A stretch of DNA of 64,000 nt from Oikopleura dioica. Lineage: Eukaryota > Chordata > Appendicularia > Copelata > Oikopleuridae. A model generated the notes under the pieces. The model was given only the letters and a program-made list of their open reading frames with translations. It was not told the DNA's origin and did not search any database. The stretch lies in assembly GCA_907165135.1 (NCBI GenBank), contig OU015568.1, forward strand, positions 2,364,501 to 2,428,500. The letters are read 5' to 3'. This document shows, in pieces, positions 54,490 to 64,000 of the stretch (position 1 is the stretch's first letter; every line of letters begins with the position of its first letter). The position numbers and the translations under genes were made by a program.

Positions 54490-54642
54490 ATGGAAATCAT
54501 CAACTACCACGGGAAATCTCTTCCTGAGCTTGTTGACCTTGATTTGAAAGACTTACCGGACTCTGCCGACGTTGAAAAAATAATTACCCGTCTGGCTATT
54601 TCCGCTCAAGAGGTTCAAGACAAAGCGCAACCTAATGAATAA
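54490..54642 (+). CDS. Small acidic protein, 50 aa
   Basis: ATG at 54490 opens MEIINYHGKSLPELVDLDLK and continues DLPDSADVEKIITRLAISAQ, ending at TAA 54640-54642. The composition is protein-like (acidic, helical, no low complexity). The stop codon lies within AATGAATAAATAC, which provides a polyadenylation signal immediately after the frame. There is no intron or signal peptide. No family was recognised. Confidence 0.45.
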   Translation: MEIINYHGKSLPELVDLDLKDLPDSADVEKIITRLAISAQEVQDKAQPNE

Positions 54643-55829
54643 ATACACGAATCTGTTATTCCAAGGACAAAAGGAAGAGCGACGAAGAGCGTTATTTATT
54701 CCTCGCCAAGCACCTGACTGAATCTTCCTTAGCATTTTAACCTATTCACCGCTAAATACACAAATCAAGGCTGACATTTTCTTCCCGGGAGTAAACTGTC
54801 GAAATTCCGAATGGAGCCTGAGAAAGTAGGATTTCAGCCGGGTAAGAATGACATTTCGCGACTCTAGTAATTACCTCAGGAATGCGTGAACTTCATCAAA
54901 CAATCCAACAATCTGATGAGCTGCTCGACAACAGTAAAAACTGTGTGATGGCCTGTCATCAAGCTCCCGCCCTGTGGAGGCACCTCCAATCCGGGCGCCA
55001 TTTTAAAAGGTGCGCGGCGGGGGATGAGCTTTTCAATATAAATCCAACTATCACTTTCAACACTTATTCTTAAGATTATCGCAGCGGGACTTTTATCGAT
55101 TCAACGAACTTTTCTTCCGCCCTTTTATAAAAAAGGGTTTATATTTGACTTGCCCTTAAAGACTGTATTTAGTAAGAAAATATTGAATGAACTTTCAATG
55201 CAAAAAGAAAGACGCGGAAATGGATAATTTCCGGAGTTAATTAATAATTCGCTGTGAAGAATTTTCCCAAAGACCTTGAAAAGGAGGGATTAATGAGTTG
55301 ACCTTTCGGACAAAGCGGCCCCCAACGGTGGAACGAGAAAAACCGACGGATGTAAATAGTTGGAAATAGGAAATTCCAACTCACGACCTCGGATCCCGCC
55401 CCTGAATTCGCGGTTTCTAGCACTAGAATACCTCTTTTTCTCGAAAAAGTGTGTATTTCGCCCGTCAAAAGCTGATTTATACGCAACGGCTACCCTTTTG
55501 AAGACCGAACATTCTGAGACGATAATTACTTTTCCGATTTGTATTTCCTGTCAATCAAAAATTACCGATATTCTCAGGAAATCTCGGCTTTGATGTTATT
55601 TTTCCGATATTTCCCCAGAATTCTGGCCGCCAGCCACGATCTCATAAAAAGCCAATTCGTCTTCATAAAAGCGACTTCCAGAAGTCCACGTTTTATCCTC
55701 CTTTATTATGAGAATGATCAAGGCCAGGAAGCGGGCAATATTTCTTTGGCTCCAAAACCCAAATAAAACTTGGAGTTATTCGGAAGATTTAAGGAGGATA
55801 GACATCATCCGATTTAGCAACCCTAAATA

Positions 55830-55988
55830 AGGGGAGGTGTCTGCAACCGACAAAAAAAATTTGACAAATTTTGCGTGGAAATTTTCAACCAATCAGAAGC
55901 CTTGATCTGGCAAACCGGCCAATCAGCAGCCCAGTAGCCGCCCACGCAAAATTTGTCGAAATTTTTGTCGGTTCCAGACACCATCCCC
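55830..55988. repeat. MITE, 159 bp, with TAAATA flanks
   Basis: Inverted ends: AGGTGTCTGCAACCGACAAAAA with GACAAATTTTGCGTGG on the left, and CCACGCAAAATTTGTC with TTTTTGTCGGTTCCAGACACC on the right. TAAATA (perhaps CTAAATA) flanks both sides. The core has two CCAATCAG boxes. It looks like a younger member of the family seen in introns of the large gene. Confidence 0.75.
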
Positions 55989-57623
55989 TAAATAGGGACC
56001 CTTTTGCCGAACAACTTTGAGGATGGAGCTCACCCTAGCCATAGATTTTGAGAATTGCACCCACCCTAGGTGCCCCCATGACCACAAAACGCGTAAATCA
56101 GCGTTGTAAACCGGAAAACAACCATAAACCCGTGGCTGGTCTATTTGCCACAGTATTTGTTGAAAGACACTCGCTGCTCGAGTGGAAAAGGTTTTTGTCT
56201 CCCTAAAAATGCTCGAAGGTGGTCACGTGCCAAATATTGCCAAATCAACATGTCCGATCGAGTGCCGTGCAAGGAGCGTCGTCACTCTTCGTAAGTCGGA
56301 AGCAGAAATGTTTCGAAAACCGCTTCCGGAAGTGGTTCGCGCCGGATGTGATCCGACCTGAGAGACCCGGAAGTTTAGTACCACTCGTGAGAAATGCCAA
56401 ACATATAAAAACAGGCTGTTTAGGGACTTGAATTCTTAAAATTCTCATCCGCTATTACAATTTTAACAATCGAGTTCTATTTTTCCAATTATAAATAGTT
56501 AAGGAATTAACGAAGTGATACCCTTAAAATAAAACATCAGAGATGCGTTAGTTTTATTGATTAAGGGTGTCAAATCGATAATTCTAGAGGAAAAATTTTG
56601 TCCAAAACTGAGATTTTTGATATAATGCCAAGAATTTCGAGACATTCATTCCAGGAATCTGACAGTAGTTGAAAATCTGGAACTTTCTTGGCATCATTCA
56701 AAGGATCAGACTCTCCGGAGCCATGATTTCAAAAACGCTGCTCCCGGACTGACGGAAGCTATCAATTCCATCAATTGAAAGCGAGGCAAATTTCAACTCA
56801 TAAATTTCTCGATTTCTTCTTTCATCATCAAAATTCCTCAAAGAAGAACGTCTTTATTTATTGTTCTTCAAGTTAGTTCCAGTTCCCAAATTTTCTTTTA
56901 TTGCTTTGATTCTGTTCAACATTCGGCGAGTCCTTGATCTACGCGATTTCGGGAAAGTCTATTAATCCATTTGCTTATTTATGATCTTTTGTGGCGGATT
57001 GTGGACGGTTCTTGCACTTTCAGCTTCCAAATCCGACTAAATAAACAATCCTTCCTCCTTATTTTTCTGTAAAAAGGGGTGCCTTGTCAATCATTAAGGG
57101 GTAAAGCCCTCTAATTGGGGTCATTTCCTTGACATTGAACGTCAAATTATCGGGACTATCGACTCAAATTGACCAGAAACATGAAAAAATCGAATATTTT
57201 TACCCGAATTCTCGTTCTTTTTCATCATTTCTTTCATTAATTTTCAAGTGCTGTACCTGCCCTTAATTCCCCGTCTGGAGCCGCCCTTAATCTTCACATA
57301 AGTGTTATTCTCAGCGTGTGCTGCACATTGGCCCGTCTCCAGGCGCGTTTCTTTTCAAGTGATGAAAATTCATGGTATTTTTGTGAATTGGAAGCGAACA
57401 AGCACCTGACTGTGAAAGTGCTTCTCACTTTTCGCTTCAAACAACGCCACGTGATATCCGCTGCTTTGATCTGGCCTCAGCAGGTAGCCATGTTTAGTGT
57501 TATCGCTTTGCTTCAAGTGTTTCTCGACCATATGATCATTATTGCTTAAGGGTGCTTTCCTTTTAAAAGTATTTTAGATAGGGAGTAATTTGACGAAGGA
57601 TTAGAGATTAGCATTGTGCAATG

Positions 57624-58116
57624 CAGGGCTGGATATTTTGAAATCAGCAAAAATCTCAAATCGATTTTTGTGTGAAATCTCATTTTCATTTCAAAATTTT
57701 GCACCATTTCAACAAATTTCAAATTTCAATTTTATTGCAACTCCCTCGTCATTATTTTTCTTTTTTGAAATTGCTGAAATTTCAGAATCTCAAATCTCAA
57801 AATTTTGCAAACCGCGCAATGGCCGCAGACAAACGTCGCGGGCTTAGAGCAAGACTTGTGATTGGTTCAGATGGACCTGAAATGCTTGAGATCTCAGAAT
57901 TTCAAATTTCATTTCATTGCAACGCGCGTATCCAACTCACGCAGTTTTCTGAGATAATTGAGATCTCAGCATTTCAAATATCATTTTTTTGCAAAATCGA
58001 AAATTGAGATCTCAAACAGAAAATTTTCTGAGATTGCATTTTTGAAATGGATGAGATGACGATTCATGTTTTTTCGGGGTTTGAGATTTTTGTTGATTTC
58101 AAAATATCCAGCCCTG
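57624..58116. mobile_element. hAT-like MITE, 493 bp, 8-bp TSD
   Basis: Inverted ends CAGGGCTGGATATTTTGAAA and TTTCAAAATATCCAGCCCTG, with GTGCAATG directly repeated outside (57616-57623 and 58117-58124). The 8-bp duplication and CAGGG ends fit hAT elements. The interior is full of short direct and inverted copies of GAAATCTCAGAATTTCAAAT and has no transposase. Confidence 0.88.
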
Positions 58117-59524
58117 GTGCAATGTACATATAATACGAAATATTTATATTTATGCTTTAGCGTGGACCATTCAACTGTAAAATTCGATAAGACAATAAAA
58201 AATGCAATGGTTTTTGTGAAGCCCCCTACAGATGGTCTTATTTTCCTAGCAATCAAGAAAATATGCTTTGACTCAAGAGAACAGTCTGTTCGATCTCATC
58301 TTTTCTTTCGTAATTTTTGGCTTGATGACATGCAAGTATTCTGAGAGGTGTGTTTCACATGGCAGCTGGAATGTTAGAATCAAAGCTGCTCGGAATTCAA
58401 TCGAACCCGGCGGCAGGAAGGGGGAGGAAGCGTAAACCTTGTGAACCGAGTGCCAAAATCCGCTTCGCTTATGAGGATTTTGCAAATAAGACGCGTCTCG
58501 AGGAACACTCTTTTCCGGAGAAGATTCTTATTTTTAGGAAAAGTTCTTCGATTTATAGACGAGAATTCAAGAAAGACATCCTTATCCGTCCCCAAAACCA
58601 TAACTGATTTCTTTTCCTGTTTATTTATCACTCTTCACCCGCCCCAGGCCATGTGACACATGTCCTCGGCCAATACAACAACCCTTTTGATCCTCCGGGG
58701 ACACTCCAAAAATTGAGCCCTTGACTTTTGATGAATTGAAAACGGCCTGCGCAAATTTCAAAAGTATTGGATTTGTTTGGATATTGTTTGGGGCCCATAT
58801 GTGTATGTCAAAAGTAGGAATTTATTGCCAAACACACGCCCGGGGGCGGGCCGTTAATTTGACTCCTTGTTGAAGGATGGAATTGACATTTTTAAAGCTG
58901 TCACGTGATTTTTTTGCGATTGATCTTACCTCCTACTTATAAAGAAGAAAATAAGGGTGTCAAGATGCAATTTCCAGAGATGAATTTACTTCTCCAAAAA
59001 GCTCTGTTTGTCGCCAATTGGATAACAATTTCTACGAATCGTCATGATTACCAATTAGTTGATGTTTGTTTCAATTAGCTAGAAAAATGGGCACTTTGTC
59101 CGTTTTGCCGGTTTTTGGATATTCTTGTTTTTGGAGTGGATTACGAAGTGGAATTCGTGTAGCCCATTAGCCATGGACAAAACTGCTACTAACAACCCCC
59201 GTGACCACTAGAATGTTAATCCCTTTTCTTCTCTTCCCAGAGTGCGCCGGGTGAGGGCCCCGCCCTGTGCGCTAGAAAAACGCGAAAACAAACGAAAACT
59301 CTACAAATGCGCATTTAGCCAGTTTAATCCGCAGAAAGTCGAAACAAAAATAGTGGTTATGCAAACCAACGAAAACACAAACAAAGCAGAGGCTTTTAAA
59401 ACTCTGTTACTGTAAATATAAATTATAAAATACTTTCTTTTCCATCGCGAATTCAGAATGTTTTCGGGACATTTTAATATTGTGTCACCCTTATTTTCAG
59501 CAAGAAGAGATGAGGGCAAATAGA

Positions 59525-59683
59525 ATGAAATTTTCTAGTACTTTCTTTTTTACGATTTTAACTGTAACTATCGCTGGAATTTCACAGCGGCAGTTGGGCA
59601 GCAAAAGCAAGCCTGATCGGCATTTGGATAAACAGTCTTCTTCGGTATCAGTATTTGGCTTGATTCAACAAATACGCATCTGA
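59525..59683 (+). CDS. Possible small secreted peptide, 52 aa
   Basis: MKFSSTFFFTILTVTIAGIS is a clear signal-peptide-like start. The rest is basic with no cysteine (QRQLGSKSKPDRHLDKQ), ending LIQQIRI at TGA. A splice acceptor (ttattttcag) about 22 bp upstream fits trans-splicing or a 5' UTR intron. An upstream in-frame ATG is present five codons earlier. Confidence 0.38.
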   Translation: MKFSSTFFFTILTVTIAGISQRQLGSKSKPDRHLDKQSSSVSVFGLIQQIRI

Positions 59684-60020
59684 CAAGATCAATTGATTGG
59701 AGAGACAGCTCCTGAAACTCACCAAAACATCATCTCGATCTAAGAACTGTATTTTTATTTACCGTCGTCAAGATACTCTAGGGACGGTTTTGAAGATGGC
59801 CAGGACAAGTTTGTAAACTGTCGAAATCCATCCATCATAATAATTTCGCTAATTTGACCCGTGAGAAATTTTTAAACAACCAGGAAATTTCTAATTGCGG
59901 GATAGACTGGTTTGTTTTGAAGCAATTTTCTGAAAACTCCGGTTTTTTTCGGGGTGTCCTCTGCTTATATCTAAAAATTAACAATGTTTAACCGCGGTTA
60001 ACCGTGGTCCGAGCTTGGAA

Positions 60021-60165
60021 ACCTGTGAAGAAACCTGAGTCAGGGTTTAAACTCAGATTTAAAGCTTTTTTGGCGGAGCCGCTTTGCGGCTTCATCAAGA
60101 AAAAGCCGCTACGCGGCTTTCAATGACAAGTCATTCCTAACCCTGACTCAGGTTTTTTCACAGGT
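60021..60165. repeat. Hairpin repeat with ACCTGTGAAGAAACCTGAGT arms
   Basis: The left arm ACCTGTGAAGAAACCTGAGT then CAGGGTT and the right arm AACCCTG then ACTCAGGTTTTTTCACAGGT are inverse complements. The middle contains GAGCCGCTTTGCGGCTTC and AAGCCGCTACGCGGCTTT, two further small palindromes. No target duplication is clear. It is close to the start of the retroelement. Confidence 0.6.
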
Positions 60166-60787
60166 GAGCCGAGCCAAGACCTTGGTTTCTTACTTATGCG
60201 ACACATAAACTTTGACTCGTAAATTAGCTCAAAATTATCCTCGAAGGTTGATCTAACCTTGAAAAACACGAGTATGGCACCTTGTAGGCCTTGTAGTACG
60301 GAAATGAGGTTTAAGTATTGTTGTGATCGCGAATCTGCCGATTCCCTTATTTGGAGATTCGCCTCGTGCACCTGCTGTTCATAACTTTCGCCGGCGCAAG
60401 CCTCGTTTTCTGTTCACTCTTTAACTTGAAAACTAGCCTAATATACGCTTTTATAAAAACCGCGGATAATTGCTCTCCAATTCTCTTGCAAGGCAAATCG
60501 TTACCACAACATACTGGTACCAGGAAAAATCGACCCCACGGTCCTACAACACCCATTCCCAGCCAGCCATCTAGAGAAGCTAATTTGGGAAGAAAATCAT
60601 CTTGGTGGACCAATTCGCCGAGAGGAAAACGCAAGTTGTGGTTTCAGCCAATCACGTGGATTAATCCTGAGCGGGAATCAAACCCTTCACGGAGGTCACT
60701 CAGCAATTTCGAAACCTATCGAAATTGAAATCTGAGTGCACCAATAAGGTAACGCCATTCAAAAGAGTCACCTAACTGCTTTTCGCC

Positions 60788-61579
60788 ATGTCGCTCGAAA
60801 CTCTCAAATGGATCCGAGAAACGATCGCTGAGCTAGATGAAGAAATAACGGCGCTCAATTCGCCAAATTCAGCAGCCACAAAAGAGAAAAAAGAATTACA
60901 GAAGAAACTCAAGGCAAAGCTGGACATCGCCATCGACGGGATCAAAGTGGAAGGTAACGAGTTAACAAGAGAGCAGGCAAGTGCGATCAAATCCGCGGAA
61001 AATGCCCTGAACGAATTAACATACAGCGGGCGAGATTTCGATGAAACATCGGTGTTCACTTCCAAAGTAACACAAATTTACGAAATTTATATCGCCGATG
61101 ACCCAAAATTGCACGAAATCTTCGCGTCAAAGGTTAAGCTGCGCTTCAGCCCTTCAATTTACTCGCGGCTTAAAAACGCAACAAAATCGACGAAAACTTG
61201 GATTGAGCTGCGCGAGTGGTTAAATTTAACATACGATTCGGGATTATCAGCGCTGCAACTCTTAACAAGAGTAATGGAAACGCAATTCGACGAAAATTCA
61301 CCGTGGAAAAAGTACGCGCAGGACATAGAAGATCGTATGGAGCCGGCTAAAGCCGCTATTTGCGCTCAAATCCGCCGAACCAAAATGAAAAAGAACCCGG
61401 GCACACAAGAAAACGACGATAGTAATGCTCCAACCGCGGATGACATATTCGACTTCGTTTCTGCGAGCATTATCGCGGGGCGATTGAAAGTCACGAAACC
61501 TTCGGTGCATGCACACATGGCCAATGAATGGGCTCAAATCTCAGATGCTCAAACAATCGCGACAAAGTCGAATTCCTGA
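60788..61579 (+). CDS. Retroelement Gag-like protein
   Basis: The 263-codon frame starts MSLETLKWIRETIAELDEEI and has a helical N-terminus, then a capsid-like region with the W..L..W spacing (TWIELREWLNLTYDSGLSA). It ends shortly after the beginning of the overlapping CCCH frame. It lacks a CX2CX4HX4C knuckle; nucleic acid binding may be supplied by the next frame. Confidence 0.7.
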   Translation: MSLETLKWIRETIAELDEEITALNSPNSAATKEKKELQKKLKAKLDIAIDGIKVEGNELTREQASAIKSAENALNELTYSGRDFDETSVFTSKVTQIYEIYIADDPKLHEIFASKVKLRFSPSIYSRLKNATKSTKTWIELREWLNLTYDSGLSALQLLTRVMETQFDENSPWKKYAQDIEDRMEPAKAAICAQIRRTKMKKNPGTQENDDSNAPTADDIFDFVSASIIAGRLKVTKPSVHAHMANEWAQISDAQTIATKSNS

Positions 61580-61821
61580 TTTCTCAAACAACCAATCAGG
61601 GCGGATCAGTATTTTTCGCACGCCAGAGCCAGAAACCAAAGTCAAAAATGCCAATATGCAAATATTTTGCCGCGGGGAACTGCAGAGTCAAAAACTGCAG
61701 ATTTCGTCACGAGAAACCTAAACGACAAGAAGACCGCGGTAAGAAGACCAACACTTTCGTTGCTCAAGCAAATGAAGAAGAACGTCTACCAGAGGAAAAT
61801 GAAGCGTCGGTTTTTCTATAA
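61528..61821 (+). CDS. Overlapping frame with a CCCH zinc finger (nucleocapsid-like)
   Basis: This frame overlaps the end of gag by about 50 bp in another phase. It contains CKYFAAGNCRVKNCRFRHEK, a C-x8-C-x5-C-x3-H finger. It is probably reached by ribosomal frameshifting from gag, because no good independent start is seen. It ends 86 bp before the protease frame. Confidence 0.6.
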   Translation: MGSNLRCSNNRDKVEFLISQTTNQGGSVFFARQSQKPKSKMPICKYFAAGNCRVKNCRFRHEKPKRQEDRGKKTNTFVAQANEEERLPEENEASVFL

Positions 61822-61907
61822 ATGCTGGTAATGAGTGCGAATTATCAGCATGCTTATCGTGCAGCACAAATATCACTAATTCTTTCTTCAACACAAAAAT
61901 TACGCTT

Positions 61908-64000
61908 ATGATGAATGGATTTACACTAAAAGTCACTGCATTGGTCGACAGCGGATCTGACAAATGTATTTTGCCAATGCATCTCCTTCCATCGTCACTT
62001 CACAAGTTTATCGAGCCAACTTCAATGGAATTCCGCGGATGTGGAAGAATAAAATCAATTGGTAGGATATCCGCAATAGTGAAAGCTCACCAATCAAATT
62101 ACAAATTCCGCGGTGTATGCTTTTACATCGTGAGAGAAGGTTTGCCGGCAATCCTCGGCAAAGATTTTATCATAGGACACTCAAGCAGCGAGCACGGAAA
62201 CTTCAAAATCGCCGGTTATGGAATGGAAATAATGATTCACTCTGGCCGAAGGGTCCTATTCCCTTGGTCAGAAGTCAACGCGCTGTTTAGGATGGAAGTC
62301 AGCAAATTAACGACGCAGCAAAAGGTGGAACTACGGGAGAAAACGAAAGAACTAAAACTCGACAACACTATCTTCAAAGGTGAAAATTTCGAACGATTCA
62401 TCAACATCCTCTTCCGAAAGCAAAAAGTTTTCAAAGGGCCAAACGATAAAGTAGGCCTGTTTTCGGAGCAAGTGAGGATCCCGACAATCCCTGGATTAAC
62501 GAAAAGCGCTCGACCGCGGCCAATAGCCAAACATCTGCAACCGAAAGTAGATGGTAAGATGGAAACGATGCTCAATGGGAAGATAATCGAGGAGTGCCCC
62601 GACGGAAAGGGTTTTCACAGTCCACTAGTCATTGTCCCTAAAAAAGACGACGATATAAGAGTATGCTCCGATTTCAAGTCCGGGCTTAACCAGTGCCTCA
62701 CAGAGGAGACGGACATCTGGAACGTGCCAAATATAGATTGTTTGTTTGCGGACATGGAGACTGGAAACCACATCTTCTCTGACATTGATATAAACGCGGC
62801 ATATTGGAACATGGAAATCCACCCAGACGACCGACATAAAACGAATTTTTATTATAAGGACAAGCTGTATCAGTACATCAGAATGCCGTTTGGAATGAAA
62901 CACAGCGGCGACGCATTTTGCAAATGTGTCGCAAAAATGCTAGGGACGGTGAAGCTACAAAACAACTTCAAAAGCTATGTGGATGATATATTGCTACATA
63001 GCCGTGACGAAGAAACGCATCTTCAGGTCTTGGAGCAGGTTTTGGATGCCTGCGAAAAATTCGGCGTCAAGCTGGGGGGAAAAAAGTGCAATTTCGGCCG
63101 GCGATCAACAAAATTCATGGGCCGACAAATTTCCGCGGAAGGGATAAGCATCCCAGAAGAAAACATGAAAGCAATAAAGGAATTGCAGCCACCGCGGAAC
63201 AGGAAGGAATTAATGTCAGTCCTCGGAACCCTTGGTTGGTGGAAAAGCTGGATCTCATGCAACGTTGGTGACCGAGTGGCCATCAACTCATTCAGCTCAA
63301 TCGTCAAAGAAATGTCTGTGCTGAACAGGCAAAATAAACCATTTCAGTGGAATGACGACGCTCAAGCGAGCTTCGATAACGCAAAAAGGATCTTGGCAAG
63401 TAATAAGGTATTTAGTCTCCTGATTTTTCTCGACCATTTGTGGTCGTTTGCGATGCATCCAAAGTGGCTATTGGAGGAGCCATTATGCAAAAATTCGGCA
63501 ACAAACAAAAACTGATCGCCGTTTATTCGAAAACACTGTCGTCAACAGAATCGAAATGGTCAACGACGGAACGAGAAGCTTTCGCACTATTGATGACAAT
63601 CGAGAAATTTTCATATTATTTGGAGGGAAAGCCATTCTTATGCCTCACCGATCACAAAGCTTTATGCGCCTTGGACAAGAAAATAATGGCAAACGACAAG
63701 CTCCAAAGATGGCAAGATCGACTCAGTAAGTTTCGATTTACAATTCAGTACATTAAAGGACAAGACAATTGCCTGGCAGATATATTGTCACGACCGTGGC
63801 ACAAAGTCTGTGCGAAAAACGAAAAACCAAGCGACGAACTGGCAGGAAAATTCTACAATCCGGCCGGAGAGAGCGACCTCATAATTTATATCCCGTCATG
63901 GTGCGGTGGTGAAAGTTTACCACAGAAAATGCTCCTCGAAAACAAAGAAGTCGCCGCGGAAATTTATGCTTTAAAATCAGCTGCCACAGGAGTTCTGAGC
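61908..64000 (+). CDS. Retroelement Pol: protease, reverse transcriptase, RNase H (partial, frameshifted)
   Basis: Protease active-site-like ALVDSGSDKC at about 61938. The reverse transcriptase has LVIVPKKDDDIRVCSDFKS, FSDIDINAAYWNMEI, MPFGMKHSGDAFCKC and the catalytic YVDDILLHS at about 62977. The open frame runs to 63515, but near 63418 the conserved RNase H start (VCDAS, then VAIGGAIMQKF) is in another frame, so a one-base deletion breaks the frame. RNase H and the connection region (CLTDHKAL, FTIQYIKGQDNCLADILSR) continue to the window end. Confidence 0.85.

Larger units (their letters stand above)
53741..60350. other. Gene-poor 6.6 kb with MITEs and two possible small ORFs
   Basis: Contains a 50-codon ORF (54490-54642), two good MITEs (55830-55988 and 57624-58116), a 52-codon ORF with signal peptide (59525-59683) and a hairpin (60021-60165), each listed separately. 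The other ORFs lack any recognisable feature. A decayed copy of the 17.9/18.7-kb inverted repeat may lie at about 57150-57200. Confidence 0.4.
60351..64000 (+). mobile_element. Ty3/gypsy (Tor-like) LTR retroelement, 5' two thirds, cut by window end
   Basis: The order gag (60788), CCCH finger frame, protease, reverse transcriptase and RNase H is the Ty3/gypsy order. The 5' LTR was not delimited: an open stretch at 60351-60728 and a tRNA-like reverse segment at about 60650-60690 (gggaatcaaaccc) may belong to the LTR or primer site region. Integrase and the 3' LTR would be beyond 64000. Larvacean Tor elements are of this class. One frameshift in the RNase H region (about 63418) suggests this copy is not intact. 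Confidence 0.8.

Noticed and set aside
57614-58007. ORFs of 77-111 codons (57614-57847, 57672-58007)
   Set aside because: They lie within the hAT-like MITE and translate its internal short repeats.
1-64000. CRISPR arrays, bacterial operons or prophage
   Set aside because: Gene content, introns and repeats are those of an animal nuclear genome; no spaced direct-repeat arrays were found.

Overview
The window looks like nuclear DNA of a very compact animal genome, most like the larvacean tunicate Oikopleura dioica. This is inferred from the sequence, not from a database match. The reasons are: animal-type genes (protocadherin, claudin, astacin, SLC49A3, LRR, CTLD/EGF) packed on both strands; introns mostly 30-60 bp; many G*-AG introns (GA-AG, GG-AG, GC-AG) as well as GT-AG; and a Ty3/gypsy-type retroelement resembling the Tor elements of larvaceans. 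Most gene models below were rebuilt by hand. For those given as exact, exon phases match at every junction and the summed coding length is a multiple of three.

Left part (0-16 kb): tandem kelch-like secreted genes; an unknown coiled-coil gene; an SLC49A3-like transporter; a 94-aa protein with a 16-bp microexon; a MULE transposase-like protein ending in a geminin-like coiled coil; a mosaic pseudogene in which a decayed acyl-CoA synthetase lies between two pieces of an EB1 gene; an unknown basic protein; and a UBA-RING protein. Two copies of an unusual foldback repeat lie at 5.9 and 12.9 kb.

Centre (16.8-37.5 kb): one 13.8-kb gene encodes a secreted chain of an inactive astacin-like domain, C-type lectin domain, EGF-like modules and a 380-residue coiled coil. 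One of its introns holds two LRR genes on the opposite strand; another holds a 1.4-kb transposon with 6-bp target duplications. Downstream are small proteins, a sulfotransferase that may be the second gene of an operon, an astacin-MATH protease with a 14-bp frameshifting insertion, and a small basic protein.

Right part (37.5-64 kb): a seven-cadherin-repeat protocadherin, then 5.4 kb without a clear gene. Next comes a protein kinase fused to a papain-like domain. Two of its introns appear to be whole transposons: a TTAA element spliced GA-AG and an 8-bp-TSD hAT-like MITE spliced GT-AG. These two TE-derived introns are the strongest finding. Then come a small secreted protein, a claudin, a multipass membrane protein, about 7 kb poor in genes but with MITEs, and the 5' two thirds of a Ty3/gypsy element cut by the window end.

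No rRNA, functional tRNA, CRISPR or bacterial-type signals were seen.
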